Shown: positions 7,409 to 16,041, numbered from the stretch's first letter. The stretch: 16,597 nucleotides of DNA from Thermoplasmata archaeon (GCA_021806345.1 JAJZXP010000406.1:1-16597), one strand, 5' to 3'. Notes: generated by a model from the sequence alone, not told the origin. Numbers and translations are program-made.

Positions 7409-8557
7409 ATGACCAAAACATTTACTGTTGAAGTGGCTCCGCAAGTTTTAATTTGGTTGAGAACAAGTGCGGGTTGGAAAATTGATGAAGTTGCCAGGAA
7501 GCTACACACCTCAGTTGAAGTGGTAGAAGGCATCGAATCTGGAAAGAAGAACCCGACGATGGGTCAATTAAACATCCTTTCTGATATCTACAAAAGGCCA
7601 ATTGCATCATTCTTTTTATCTAAACCAAAACAGGAGAGACCCATGCCTAAGGATTACAGACTCCTGCCTAATAAGATTGATATATTCGATCGCAAAACAA
7701 TCCTTGTCATTCGAATGGCTAGGAATCTTCAGAATGTGAGCATGGAACTGTCCCTTAATATCAATTATTCAACAAAGACCGAAATCAAAAAGTCAAAATT
7801 GACTGATAATCCGGAATTCATTGCTTCAGAGTATCGAGAAGCCTTAAATTTTGACATTGAAAAGCAAAGGAAGTTCAGAGATGCATACAAGATGATGAGC
7901 TATCTAAGGGACGTGCTCGAAGACCTTAATATTCTAGTTTTCCAGTTCTCAATGCCTGTTGAGGATGCTAGAGGGTTTGCATTAACAGACGAGTTTCCTA
8001 ATATTATCGTGATAAATACCAAGGATAGCATCGAAGCTCGGTTATTCACTTTATTGCATGAGTTTGGTCACATCATCCTAGGGGAGACTGTAATAGATCT
8101 CCCGGCAGTGTCTTTACAAACGAGGAATGACATTGAGGACTGGTGTAATTCCTTCGCATCGGCTTTCCTGTTGCCAAAAGAAGTTTCAATTGATTTATTT
8201 AATAAATACAGTCCCAATCTCACACAGACAGATACCCTGAATGCTCTGTCTAAGAGATATAAGGTAAGTAAGGCAGCTCTTCTAATTAAAATGGTAAATC
8301 TAAATTACATTTCAAGGCAAGAATTTGAGTCAGTGCTTGCTAGATACACTTCAAATGAAACAGAAGTGGAAAAGAAAGAAAAGAAGGTTATAGGAATAGC
8401 ATCTGATCAGCGGTGCATTTCAGAAGTTGGTAATAAATTCGTATCTCTCGTTGCCAATAACTTTGACAGAGAATTCATAACTTACAATGATGCCCTAAGC
8501 TTCTTATCTATAAAATCAAGGAACTTCGATAAAGTTTTGGCAAGAGCGAGAAAATGA
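7409..8557 (+). CDS. XRE-family HTH fused to ImmA/IrrE-type metalloprotease
   Basis: A protein of 382 residues. Residues about 12-66 form a Cro/C1-type helix-turn-helix (WKIDEVARKLHTSVEVVEGI, then SGKKNPTMGQL). The peptidase domain carries the zinc motif HEFGH at 217-221, with Glu218 as catalytic base, and a downstream E243-DWCN that should supply the third ligand, as in ImmA/IrrE proteins. ImmA cleaves a repressor and IrrE-type proteins act in damage response, so a sensor or antitoxin role is inferred. A C-terminal extension (about 325-382) is shared, as I recall, with XRE-ImmA proteins found beside PIN genes. GAGG six bases before the ATG is a good ribosome site. The start is one base after the methyltransferase stop, and the 3' end overlaps the PIN gene by four bases (ATGA), so the three are translationally coupled. 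Confidence 0.92.
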   Translation: MTKTFTVEVAPQVLIWLRTSAGWKIDEVARKLHTSVEVVEGIESGKKNPTMGQLNILSDIYKRPIASFFLSKPKQERPMPKDYRLLPNKIDIFDRKTILVIRMARNLQNVSMELSLNINYSTKTEIKKSKLTDNPEFIASEYREALNFDIEKQRKFRDAYKMMSYLRDVLEDLNILVFQFSMPVEDARGFALTDEFPNIIVINTKDSIEARLFTLLHEFGHIILGETVIDLPAVSLQTRNDIEDWCNSFASAFLLPKEVSIDLFNKYSPNLTQTDTLNALSKRYKVSKAALLIKMVNLNYISRQEFESVLARYTSNETEVEKKEKKVIGIASDQRCISEVGNKFVSLVANNFDREFITYNDALSFLSIKSRNFDKVLARARK

Positions 8558-9045
8558 CATCCAATCACTACATAATTGACACATCTTCGCTGGTAGAACT
8601 GACTAGGCACAATCCAATAGACGTGTTTCCAAGCGTATGGAATAATTTGGAATTTCTTTCCAAGGGCCATCTTTTAGTAGCCCCTATAGAGGTTCTCTCA
8701 GAGGTAAAGGAGAGAGACGATGAACTTGCATCTTGGGCGAAGAGGAATAAAAGCATATTCATACCTCCAACCAAGAAACAGATTGAAATATTGAAGGATA
8801 TATTAAAAAATTATCCCGCGTTAGTTAAAGAGAATAGAAAATACGATGCTGATGCATGGGTAGTGGCTCTTGCTGTAGAAATGGCTATGGGTATTCAACA
8901 AACTCTGGATCAAATAAAAAGAATAGTTGTCACGGAAGAAAAGCTTCGTGGTAATAAGATAAGGATACCATATGTATGTAATAAGTACAGTATAGAATCC
9001 ATAAGCATAATCGAGATGTTCAGGGTAGAAGGATGGAAATTCTAA
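8554..9045 (+). CDS. DUF4411-type PIN-domain protein, putative ribonuclease toxin
   Basis: A protein of 163 residues with the PIN acidic pattern: D9 in YIIDTSSL, E46 and/or E50 in APIEVLSEV, D98/D100 in DADAWVVALA, then VVTEE (E128/E129) after the next strand. The phrase close to ADPWVIALA is typical of DUF4411. PIN proteins are metal-dependent ribonucleases and many are toxins. All acidic positions look intact, so the enzyme is probably active. Its ATG overlaps the TGA of the XRE-ImmA gene (ATGA), the classic arrangement of a toxin behind its antitoxin or regulator. The helicase gene starts nine bases after its stop. Whether it acts as a stand-alone addiction toxin or as the effector of the surrounding system is not shown by sequence alone. 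Confidence 0.85.
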   Translation: MTSNHYIIDTSSLVELTRHNPIDVFPSVWNNLEFLSKGHLLVAPIEVLSEVKERDDELASWAKRNKSIFIPPTKKQIEILKDILKNYPALVKENRKYDADAWVVALAVEMAMGIQQTLDQIKRIVVTEEKLRGNKIRIPYVCNKYSIESISIIEMFRVEGWKF

Positions 9046-9054
9046 GGTGAGTAT

Positions 9055-12000
9055 ATGGTACTGCATAAAGAAATAATAGATAATAGTGAGGACAATAAAC
9101 TGGCCAGCTTCTTAAACGACGCACTAAGAGAAAACGGGAGTGGAAACTTTGACATTGCAACCGCTTTCTTTAATATAGGTGGATTCGCCATGATCAAGGA
9201 CAACCTTGGTCAATCAGTGAAATTTAAACTTTTATTGGGTAAATCTCCAGAGATCCGGAATGATATGACTCTTGGAGACGTCCTACTTAAGGAGATAAAG
9301 AAAGAAGTTGAAGGTTTTGACCTTTCGAAGGAATCCGATACAACTGTAAGGCTTTTTATCGAATTCCTGAAGCGAGACAACGTTGAAGTGAAACTTTTTG
9401 AGAAATTTCTTCATGGAAAGGCATATATCTTTAATGATCGGATAGTCATAGGCTCTTCAAATTTCACTCGTGCCGGACTTACTAGATATGGGGAGTTGAA
9501 TACATGGAGGCAGGAATCTCAGGCTATATACACCAGAAAAGAATGGTTTGACAAGTTTTGGTCTGAGTCAATAGATTTCAAAAAGGATTTGATAGAACTC
9601 CTCGAAAATTCAAGATTTGGCAGTAAAGAGTACTCTCCGTATGAAATTTACATAAAAACACTCTATGAAATGCAGAAAGAAGACATAAAGGAAGAGCAGA
9701 AAGAAGAAAAACCTAACGGGATGCCTGAAACTAAAGTCAATCTAGCACAATTCCAGGAGGACGCAATTTCTAGAATATGGACTAGGATGAAGAAATATGG
9801 TGGGTGCATAGTAGCTGATTCGGTAGGGTTGGGTAAAACATGGATTGCAAAGAAAGTCCTCGAGCAAATAGGTTACTATGAAAGAAAGAATATACTGGTT
9901 GTTTGTCCAGCCCAGCTTCGAGAGATGTGGAGAAGTGAGCTCAAAAAGATAGATACCAAAGAGAACATACTCTCACAGGACGACCTTGCATCAGAAAACT
10001 ATCTGAATAAAGCAAGTAAGGCTCTTGGTGGGCGCCTTGATAACGTAGAATTAATTGTTGTTGATGAAAGCCATAACTTCAGAAATCCATTAACAAATAA
10101 ATGGGAAAACTTTTTCTCGCTCGTGAACGACAATATTTCAAGCTCGGGCAATAGGCCTTACATTTTGTTTCTTACAGCAACCCCGATCAATAACACCCCC
10201 TGGGATTTATACTGGCAAATCATGCTTCTCGTATTGATGGATAGATCAGCTTTTATTAAGGAGAATATACCTGACTTATTCAAATTCTTCAAAGAGGCCA
10301 AGGACAACCCTTCGCTATTAAATGACCTCTTAAATGAGATATCGATCCGGAGAACCAGGGACTACATCGTTGAAAACTACCCTGATGCATATATAGCTGT
10401 TGAAATGCCCAACGGAGAGACCGAAGAGCGTAAGATTACATTTCCAAAACGTGTTCTTGAAAATATCAATTACAAGCTTGATAGCACATATAAGGGGATG
10501 TATAGGGAAATATCAGATACCCTGACCGAAGGGCTTACCATGGCGTATTATCGCATTCTGGAATACAGAAAAGAAGGAGTTCAAACAGAGGCAGAGAGGC
10601 TAGCTCTTGGAAGAATGATCGGTATTGGCGGCATTTTCAGGACAATATTGCTTAAAAGGTTAGAGAGTAGCGTAGATTCATTCAGAAAAAGTATATCCAA
10701 CCACATTCGATTTCTTGAGAACTTAAAACATTACCTCAAAATTGGAAAACTGCTTACCAAGAAGAGTTACATTAAATATATGCTTGAGTCTGACGATGAG
10801 CTCGAAGATGGAGATATAAACGAAGTTCTCGATAACTTCAACCTTTCTAATTACCGTGCAGAGGATCTCTTCCAGGACATAAATAAAGATATAGAATTAC
10901 TCAATAACATTTTGGTGAAGGTTAGAAGAATTAGATCTGTGGACGACTCAAAACTTACCGTTCTAAAGGGGAAGCTCCTAGAATTGTCCAAAGATGGACA
11001 AATCGTTCTTTTTACATATTATGCGGATACTCTTAACTACATTTATGAAGAGATTACCAAGGATAAGCGTTTCTCGCAACTCAAAATTGAGGCCATTTCT
11101 AGTTCTGGAATCACAAGTAAAAGCCCAGGTCAACGTGAAGAGATACTTAAGAAATTTTCTGAGAAGAAAATCAACATAATTCTCAGTACGGATGTCTTAT
11201 CTGAAGGTCAGAATCTTCAATCAGCCAAATACTTAATTAATTATGATCTACACTGGAACCCTACACGAATGATCCAGAGAGCAGGAAGAATTGATAGAAT
11301 TGGATCACCCTACAAGGAGATTTTTGTTTATAACTTCTTCCCAGAAGATGAACTTGAAGCACTCCTGAAGCTAGTTGAGGTGCTTCAAACCAAGATTATA
11401 AATATTGATAATTCAGTAGGTCTGGATGAGAGCGTTCTTGGCGAGGAAATACACCCTAAAGTTTTTGGAATCATTAGAAAGATCAAAAGCAAAGATGAAA
11501 ACGTATTTGCAGAATTAGAGAATGATGTATTTGGCGGAGGAGAAGTTTTCTACCAGCCTCTGAAAGATTTCCTGAAAAATAAAGGTGTTGAGGAACTTCA
11601 AAAAATACCAAATGGTATATTCAGCGGATTGAAAAAAAGCAGATCATCCGCTATATTCTTCTATTACAAATACGGAGATAATTTTCATTTCTGGTATCTA
11701 TACGATTTGGAATCTGGTACAATGCTTACAGGAAAGACCGAAATTTTAGATTTTATAAAATGCAAAACAGACGAAATCCGGATAATCCCGAACTTTTTTG
11801 AACTAGTTTATGATGCCAACAAGTTAGTTCTAGAAGACATACAAAGAACGTATAAAGAAATCGAGTTGAGTTATACAGAGGACTCACAATTAAAAGAATT
11901 CAGCCGCTCTAATAGTACTAAATTTATAAAGAAAATGATTGATGAAATCGAGATACAGTTGAATGATTACCTATACGAGTACCCCAATGACACATCAGTT

Positions 12001-12231
12001 GAACACGTGTGGGAGCATATAAAATCAAAACTTCTCTCGCTTCCACCCACTAAGAAAAGGCTACAGGTATTGAGAAAAATATGGACGTCTTACAAGAAAA
12101 ACAATGATTGGAAGAATATGATAACAGAATTAGGTAATTTCATGGGTGGAAAGGGCATGTTTAAGAAGGCTGATATCGAACCATTTGACCAATCAAAATT
12201 GATATTGGTGACTATAGATTTCATATCATAA
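9055..12231 (+). CDS. PLD-like nuclease fused to SNF2-family helicase
   Basis: A protein of 1058 residues. The N-terminal 200 residues are a phospholipase-D-like domain with H120-G-K122 and, 13 residues after H120, GSSNFT (133-138); one such half-site normally dimerises to form a nuclease active site. The Asp of the classical HxKxxxxD is shifted (N127, D128). A Lys/Glu-rich linker (about 215-228) leads to a superfamily 2 helicase: Q-motif region NLAQFQEDAI, Walker A DSVGLGKT (255-262), DESH (337-340), TATP (374-377), STDVLSEGQNLQ and motif VI QRAGRIDRIG (741-750). About 230 C-terminal residues are unassigned. The likely role is ATP-driven movement on DNA with cleavage of unmodified DNA. A GGTGA site four bases before ATG 9055 supports the start. 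It is the last gene of the operon; DrmD/DrmC of class 1 DISARM are the nearest concepts I know. Confidence 0.92.
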   Translation: MVLHKEIIDNSEDNKLASFLNDALRENGSGNFDIATAFFNIGGFAMIKDNLGQSVKFKLLLGKSPEIRNDMTLGDVLLKEIKKEVEGFDLSKESDTTVRLFIEFLKRDNVEVKLFEKFLHGKAYIFNDRIVIGSSNFTRAGLTRYGELNTWRQESQAIYTRKEWFDKFWSESIDFKKDLIELLENSRFGSKEYSPYEIYIKTLYEMQKEDIKEEQKEEKPNGMPETKVNLAQFQEDAISRIWTRMKKYGGCIVADSVGLGKTWIAKKVLEQIGYYERKNILVVCPAQLREMWRSELKKIDTKENILSQDDLASENYLNKASKALGGRLDNVELIVVDESHNFRNPLTNKWENFFSLVNDNISSSGNRPYILFLTATPINNTPWDLYWQIMLLVLMDRSAFIKENIPDLFKFFKEAKDNPSLLNDLLNEISIRRTRDYIVENYPDAYIAVEMPNGETEERKITFPKRVLENINYKLDSTYKGMYREISDTLTEGLTMAYYRILEYRKEGVQTEAERLALGRMIGIGGIFRTILLKRLESSVDSFRKSISNHIRFLENLKHYLKIGKLLTKKSYIKYMLESDDELEDGDINEVLDNFNLSNYRAEDLFQDINKDIELLNNILVKVRRIRSVDDSKLTVLKGKLLELSKDGQIVLFTYYADTLNYIYEEITKDKRFSQLKIEAISSSGITSKSPGQREEILKKFSEKKINIILSTDVLSEGQNLQSAKYLINYDLHWNPTRMIQRAGRIDRIGSPYKEIFVYNFFPEDELEALLKLVEVLQTKIINIDNSVGLDESVLGEEIHPKVFGIIRKIKSKDENVFAELENDVFGGGEVFYQPLKDFLKNKGVEELQKIPNGIFSGLKKSRSSAIFFYYKYGDNFHFWYLYDLESGTMLTGKTEILDFIKCKTDEIRIIPNFFELVYDANKLVLEDIQRTYKEIELSYTEDSQLKEFSRSNSTKFIKKMIDEIEIQLNDYLYEYPNDTSVEHVWEHIKSKLLSLPPTKKRLQVLRKIWTSYKKNNDWKNMITELGNFMGGKGMFKKADIEPFDQSKLILVTIDFIS

Positions 12232-12969
12232 CCAAGTCGGCTACATCAATCTCAAAGCAAACAATTTAATTTCTAATAAATTTTTGGATAGCATAGGACT
12301 TATTTAACCAACATAAGTATTGAAATTGTTATCACATTCAGAACGTTTGTAACATAAAACCTCACAAATGTTAACGTCCATAGCTTAAATTGAGAATTTC
12401 TATTTTCTTCATTGCATATTTGGCACTTTATAAAGAATTAGTAGAACCAACCTCGGTTTATATTCCTTCATACAAGAGTTCTCTTGCACTTCTAACTTTA
12501 CTCTTTAATGTTATCTTCGCTTCTACTTAACTTATACATTACATGTTTGTTTGTAAGAGTCCAAAAGTGGTCAAGAAACTGTCAAAATATGATTTTAGCA
12601 TACTCAGCACTCCGTCCTTGGTATTCGCAATAAGATATAATAATACACATATAGATTCTAATATTTATCAATGGAGCTACAGTTAAAATTTACTTATAAC
12701 TTTCCTTTGAGTCATCGCCAGTTACTATCTATTCCTCACTCGTCACTAACGCTTACACCACTCTGTTTTGCTTCATAAGACTCCTAGCTAATTTCGAGCA
12801 CATTATTCTCTCATATGGAGTGCATTTGGGGGAATATCTACGTGGAAGAGTTTAGTATCAATTCACCTCTCAGGCATTTTCAATATTCCAGAAGGAAAGT
12901 AATAAATACATTTAAACGTATACTATTTAATAGTCTGAATAAGTACAATTTATTCGAAGGTGAATAACT
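12232..12969. other. Long intergenic region between the operon and the OLD gene
   Basis: About 740 bases with stops in every frame. Scattered short readable pieces occur on the minus strand, for example a 20-codon ORF beginning MLKSYFDSFL at about 12545-12605, but none is supported as a gene. T-rich stretches after 12231 could end transcription of the helicase operon. The right end holds the OLD promoter: TATA-like CTATTTAATAG around 12923-12933 and an upstream-ORF ribosome site GGTGA at 12959-12963. Confidence 0.4.
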
Positions 12970-12999
12970 ATGAGGAGAAATGTTGGTGAGAAGAAATGA
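12970..12999 (+). CDS. Nine-codon upstream ORF coupled to the OLD gene
   Basis: ATG 12970 encodes MRRNVGEKK and stops at TGA 12997-12999, which overlaps the OLD start codon as ATGA. It has its own GGTGA ribosome site at 12959-12963, six bases before the ATG, and it contains the GGTGAG site (12985-12990) used by the OLD gene. The arrangement suits translational coupling or an attenuating leader peptide. At nine codons it cannot be proven from coding statistics. Confidence 0.4.
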   Translation: MRRNVGEKK

Positions 13000-14726
13000 A
13001 AATCCGTACAGTGTCGTTGCACAATTTCAGGTCTGTTAAAGATGCCAGGTTTGATTTAGAAAATTATTCTATGCTTGTTGGTGAAAATAATGCGGGAAAA
13101 ACTAATGTCATTACCGCACTTAGAATCTTCTACGAAGACCACGGCATCAAATTTGACGTAAACAGGGATTTTCCAAAATTTAAGACAGACGAAGAAAGCT
13201 GGATTGAATTGGAATTCCTGACAACAGAAGGGGAACAAACAAATCTGAAAGAAAGTTACAAAACTAATGATAATGTTCTGAAGGTCAGGCGTTATTTTAA
13301 GTCAGACAAATATGTGAAAAGCTCTCAGAGCAACATATATGGATTTGAAAATGGAACTTTGTCTACTAACTTATTCTATGGTGCAAAGAATATCTCTCAA
13401 GCTAAGCTTGGAAAAGTAATCCATATTCCCGACATTAGTACAACCAATGAAATTCTAAAACTTTCTGGTCAATCTCCATTTAGGGATATGGTAAACTTTG
13501 TATTCAAAAAAGTTGTGTCACGAAGCCCAACTTTCCAATCAGTTAACTCTATAATTGACAAGTTTAACAGCGACTTCATGGCGGAAACTTCGGATGATGG
13601 CATTTCAATGGACGTCTTGAAGAACGAGATAAATACGAACTTGAATTCTTGGGGAGTCAACTTTGGAATGAAGATAAATCAACTGGAGCCTCAGGAGATC
13701 GTAAAATCATTGTTCTCTTATTATTTAGTAGATAGGAGTCTGGGCAAAGAAGTTGACATAAATTCACTTGGGCAAGGACTACAAAGGCACTTGATTTATA
13801 CTTTGATAAAGTTATCTTCAGAATATGTTGAAAAGGGAGAAGGTGGAAATGGGTCATTCTCTCCTGACTTTACCATCCTATTGTTCGAAGAGCCTGAGGC
13901 ATTTTTGCACCCTTCTCAACAAGTACAGTTAAATATAGGCCTTAACAAATTGGCCAGTGTAGAAAATCAACAAATTCTTATATCAACTCATTCTCCAACT
14001 TTTGTAAGCAAGAATATCGGAGACCTTAGATCACTTTTAAATGTGAAGAAACAAAATGCTATGACCAACATATTTCAACTTAAAACAGAGGATGTTAAGG
14101 AACTGTTTAATGAAAACAACAGTCCTTTTGTAGAGTTTTCCAAAATTCTGAACGACGAGAAAACTAGCCCCTCCTTGAAAAAGGAAATAAGAAAACATCA
14201 CGTGGGGGAACAAACATGGAAAATTGAAAAGAAACTGGAGGAAGAATCTCTGAAATACTCCCTGTGGTTAGATGCTGAGAGAACAGCATCTTTCTTTGCA
14301 AAACACATCATCATATGCGAAGGCGCAACCGAGAAAGTGGCGTTTGAATATTTAATGAACAACTCATTAAGTGAATATATAGAGAAACAAATATACGTTT
14401 TGGATTCTATGGGGAAATATAATATACATAGATACATGAATCTTTTTGGAAAACTTGGAATTACACATTCAATCTTGTATGATAGAGATGGGGATAAAGG
14501 TATACAACAGGTAATAAATAATTTTATCATGTCTAAAAAGAATAAGTACACACGAAGTATTTGCACTTTTGACTCGGATTTTGAAGATTTTTTGGGAATT
14601 GAAAAAGTATCAAATCGAAAAGATTTAAAGCCATTAAATGTACTTATGAAACTCAAAGATTCTCAAGTTTCGGAAGAAAAAATTGAAGAACTGCATAACA
14701 TGTTTGACGAATTATGTAAGTCATAA
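12996..14726 (+). CDS. OLD-family ATP-dependent nuclease (AAA ATPase plus TOPRIM)
   Basis: A protein of 576 residues. The ABC/SMC-type ATPase half has Walker A GENNAGKT (29-36), the signature SLGQGLQRHL (257-266), Walker B LLFEEPE (295-301) and the H-loop STHSP (330-334). The TOPRIM half has E442-GATE446, D470-SMGK and the acidic triplet D496-R-D498-G-D500, which should bind the two metals for DNA cleavage. All key residues are present. Family members include P2 Old and GajA, which defend against phages. I see no UvrD-like GajB partner, so it fits the stand-alone (class 1) type. The ribosome site GGTGAG ends five bases before the ATG, and a nine-codon upstream ORF overlaps the start. The next gene is about 200 bases downstream and probably has its own promoter. 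Confidence 0.93.
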   Translation: MKIRTVSLHNFRSVKDARFDLENYSMLVGENNAGKTNVITALRIFYEDHGIKFDVNRDFPKFKTDEESWIELEFLTTEGEQTNLKESYKTNDNVLKVRRYFKSDKYVKSSQSNIYGFENGTLSTNLFYGAKNISQAKLGKVIHIPDISTTNEILKLSGQSPFRDMVNFVFKKVVSRSPTFQSVNSIIDKFNSDFMAETSDDGISMDVLKNEINTNLNSWGVNFGMKINQLEPQEIVKSLFSYYLVDRSLGKEVDINSLGQGLQRHLIYTLIKLSSEYVEKGEGGNGSFSPDFTILLFEEPEAFLHPSQQVQLNIGLNKLASVENQQILISTHSPTFVSKNIGDLRSLLNVKKQNAMTNIFQLKTEDVKELFNENNSPFVEFSKILNDEKTSPSLKKEIRKHHVGEQTWKIEKKLEEESLKYSLWLDAERTASFFAKHIIICEGATEKVAFEYLMNNSLSEYIEKQIYVLDSMGKYNIHRYMNLFGKLGITHSILYDRDGDKGIQQVINNFIMSKKNKYTRSICTFDSDFEDFLGIEKVSNRKDLKPLNVLMKLKDSQVSEEKIEELHNMFDELCKS

Positions 14727-14760
14727 TTCAGAATTGTCATAGGATGCCATTTAATAGTTA

Positions 14761-14807
14761 TTCACTTAAAACTATAATCAAATACAGCCAGCCCATTTTA
14801 TTAAATT
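14761..14807 (+). repeat. Left copy of an imperfect ~47-bp direct repeat flanking the YwgA-PIN module
   Basis: Begins TTCACTTAAA and includes AATCAAATAC, CCAG and ATTTT in the same order as the copy at 16064-16109. A hand alignment gives about 37 identities in 47 columns with one gap. It lies 34 bases after the OLD stop, so it could be a conserved transcription end signal instead of a mobile-element boundary. Confidence 0.5.
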
Positions 14808-14913
14808 AGGTTAGGTAGTTCCTATTTATCTTATTGATGTTAGAATATATTTATAAATTTAAAGAAGAACATAACTTATCTCCACTTCTGGCGTGCGTAA
14901 AGGTGGCGAAGTT

Positions 14914-14922
14914 CTTATAATT
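14914..14922 (+). promoter_or_regulatory. TATA-like box for the YwgA-like gene
   Basis: CTTATAATT is centred about 24 bases before ATG 14942, consistent with a leaderless transcript from that codon. A second TATA-like TTTATAAAT at 14850-14858 would give a longer leader. No well-spaced Shine-Dalgarno site is seen. Confidence 0.35.
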
Positions 14923-14941
14923 ATGAGTGATAATGACAACT

Positions 14942-15478
14942 ATGCAGAATTTGGGTGTACTCAAATTGCTCATTTACGCCAGAGGCTCCACTATGCGGGA
15001 TAATGAGAGCATACCATCAAGAATTCACCTTCAAAAAGAAATGTTTCTTCTTCTGAAGGAGACAATTTTTTCCCAACAGGTTGGATACAAATTCGTACCA
15101 CATTATTATGGACCTTTTTCGCGTGAATTGGACAGCGATATTATTGAGTTGGTGGCATCCGGTCGCATGAACGATGAGGATGATTTTGCCCTTACTCCGG
15201 ATGGATTCAAAGATGCTCAGGAACTATGGAATAATCAGGATCAACCCCACAAAATAGCACTTTCAAGAATAAAAGAAAGGTATAACAGAATGAATTCGGA
15301 GGACCTCTTAGACTACGCATATGGAAAATATAAAAAATATACTGTAAAATCTGCTGTGATCATAGAGAATCTTTACAGTTACTTCGATGCGTTTGCGCTC
15401 GAAAATGATATTACAATTGATGATCTGAATGATGCATTTAATAGAATTAGGCACCTTGTAAATGAAAATCGTAACTGA
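14942..15478 (+). CDS. YwgA/DUF4065-like protein, putative antitoxin
   Basis: A protein of 178 residues from ATG 14942; GTG 14927 and ATG 14933 would add three to five residues. The N-terminal part has LQKEMFLL (30-37) followed by FVPHYYGPFSREL (51-63), DIIELVASG and a basic/acidic turn. This LQK...YGPFS.EL pattern is that of YwgA and the DUF4065 (SocA/Panacea) group, several of whose members are antitoxins. The C-terminal half is helical and unassigned. The stop overlaps the first codons of a PIN-domain gene by 17 bases, the usual arrangement of an antitoxin before its toxin. Here the toxin gene is broken, so the protein may now have no partner. ATG 14942 was chosen because of TATA spacing. 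Confidence 0.7.
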   Translation: MQNLGVLKLLIYARGSTMRDNESIPSRIHLQKEMFLLLKETIFSQQVGYKFVPHYYGPFSRELDSDIIELVASGRMNDEDDFALTPDGFKDAQELWNNQDQPHKIALSRIKERYNRMNSEDLLDYAYGKYKKYTVKSAVIIENLYSYFDAFALENDITIDDLNDAFNRIRHLVNENRN

Positions 15479-15902
15479 TTCTAATATATTTTTTCGTGCA
15501 ATTCTTGGCAGATAAGCTGGAACTGCAAGCAAGAAGTTATTGGACCTGATAAGAAATGGGATGGTTACATCGTATACTTGTGATGCCCTGATGGGAGAGA
15601 TCGGGAGGATAGTTAATAGTGACCCGAAGTTGAGCAAAATTGATCTCTTTTACTTCCGCCACTTTATGGATGATGTTGATGATTAGCTGAGCTATTTCCC
15701 TATGAAAAACTTAGACCATGATCAGAAAATGCTAAACAGAATTGGTAATGGTTGGTACCTTATGGAGATAAGCAGAAGTATAAATGCCGATTTCATTATT
15801 ACCTATGATAAGGATTTGATCTCAATGGTGGACGAATTAAAAAACCATGATAACGTTGATGTTTTGACTTCAGAGGATTTTATTAAAAATTACAGGAGAT
15901 AA
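15462..15902 (+). pseudogene. PIN-domain toxin gene broken by two in-frame stops
   Basis: From ATG 15462 one frame reads a complete PIN domain of about 146 codons: KIVTDSNIFFRAILGR (acidic D6), then SYTCDALMGEIGRI, and near the end SRSINADFIITYDKDLI followed by DVLTSEDF before TAA 15900-15902. Codon 18 is TAA (15513-15515) and codon 75 is TAG (15684-15686). All three acidic regions are otherwise preserved and no frameshift is needed, so inactivation looks recent. An ORF restarting at ATG 15702 would give only the C-terminal 66 residues without the first catalytic Asp. It overlaps the YwgA-like gene, its presumed antitoxin, by 17 bases. Confidence 0.8.
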
Positions 15903-16014
15903 CAACACCCTCAGTTTCACAATGATAGATTGTACATACTTTATCGAAGGGACTTTTTATACCTAATGAATTTTGGTTCACTTCTCCACCACAAATAGTG
16001 AAAATTCGGCAGAT

Positions 16015-16041
16015 AATCCAATGAAGCCAGTTCATTGGATT
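16015..16041 (+). repeat. Perfect 11-bp inverted repeat (hairpin, 5-base loop)
   Basis: AATCCAATGAA (16015-16025) and TTCATTGGATT (16031-16041) are exact complements around loop GCCAG. Wider complementary pieces surround it: GGTTCA near 15974 with TGAACC near 16046, and AATAGTG near 15994 with CACTATT near 16050. It lies about 115 bases after the PIN remnant and could be a transcription end structure, an operator, or part of a small RNA. Confidence 0.6.

Noticed and set aside
3844..12231. Complete DISARM or BREX system
   Set aside because: No DrmA, DrmB (DUF1998), BrxC, BrxL/PglY or PglZ homologue is visible; only the methyltransferase, SNF2 and PLD parts have counterparts.
14198..14656. 152-codon ORF on the minus strand
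   Set aside because: It lies entirely opposite the TOPRIM region of the OLD gene, whose motifs are intact, and its Ser/Phe/Ile-rich composition is that of an antisense shadow.
12996..15478. Gabija pair (GajA plus GajB)
   Set aside because: The OLD protein would fit GajA, but the next gene is a YwgA-like protein without helicase motifs; no UvrD-like GajB is present.
15684..15686. Pyrrolysine-type recoding of the in-frame TAG in the PIN gene
   Set aside because: The same frame also carries an upstream TAA, which such recoding would not explain; a plain pseudogene is simpler.
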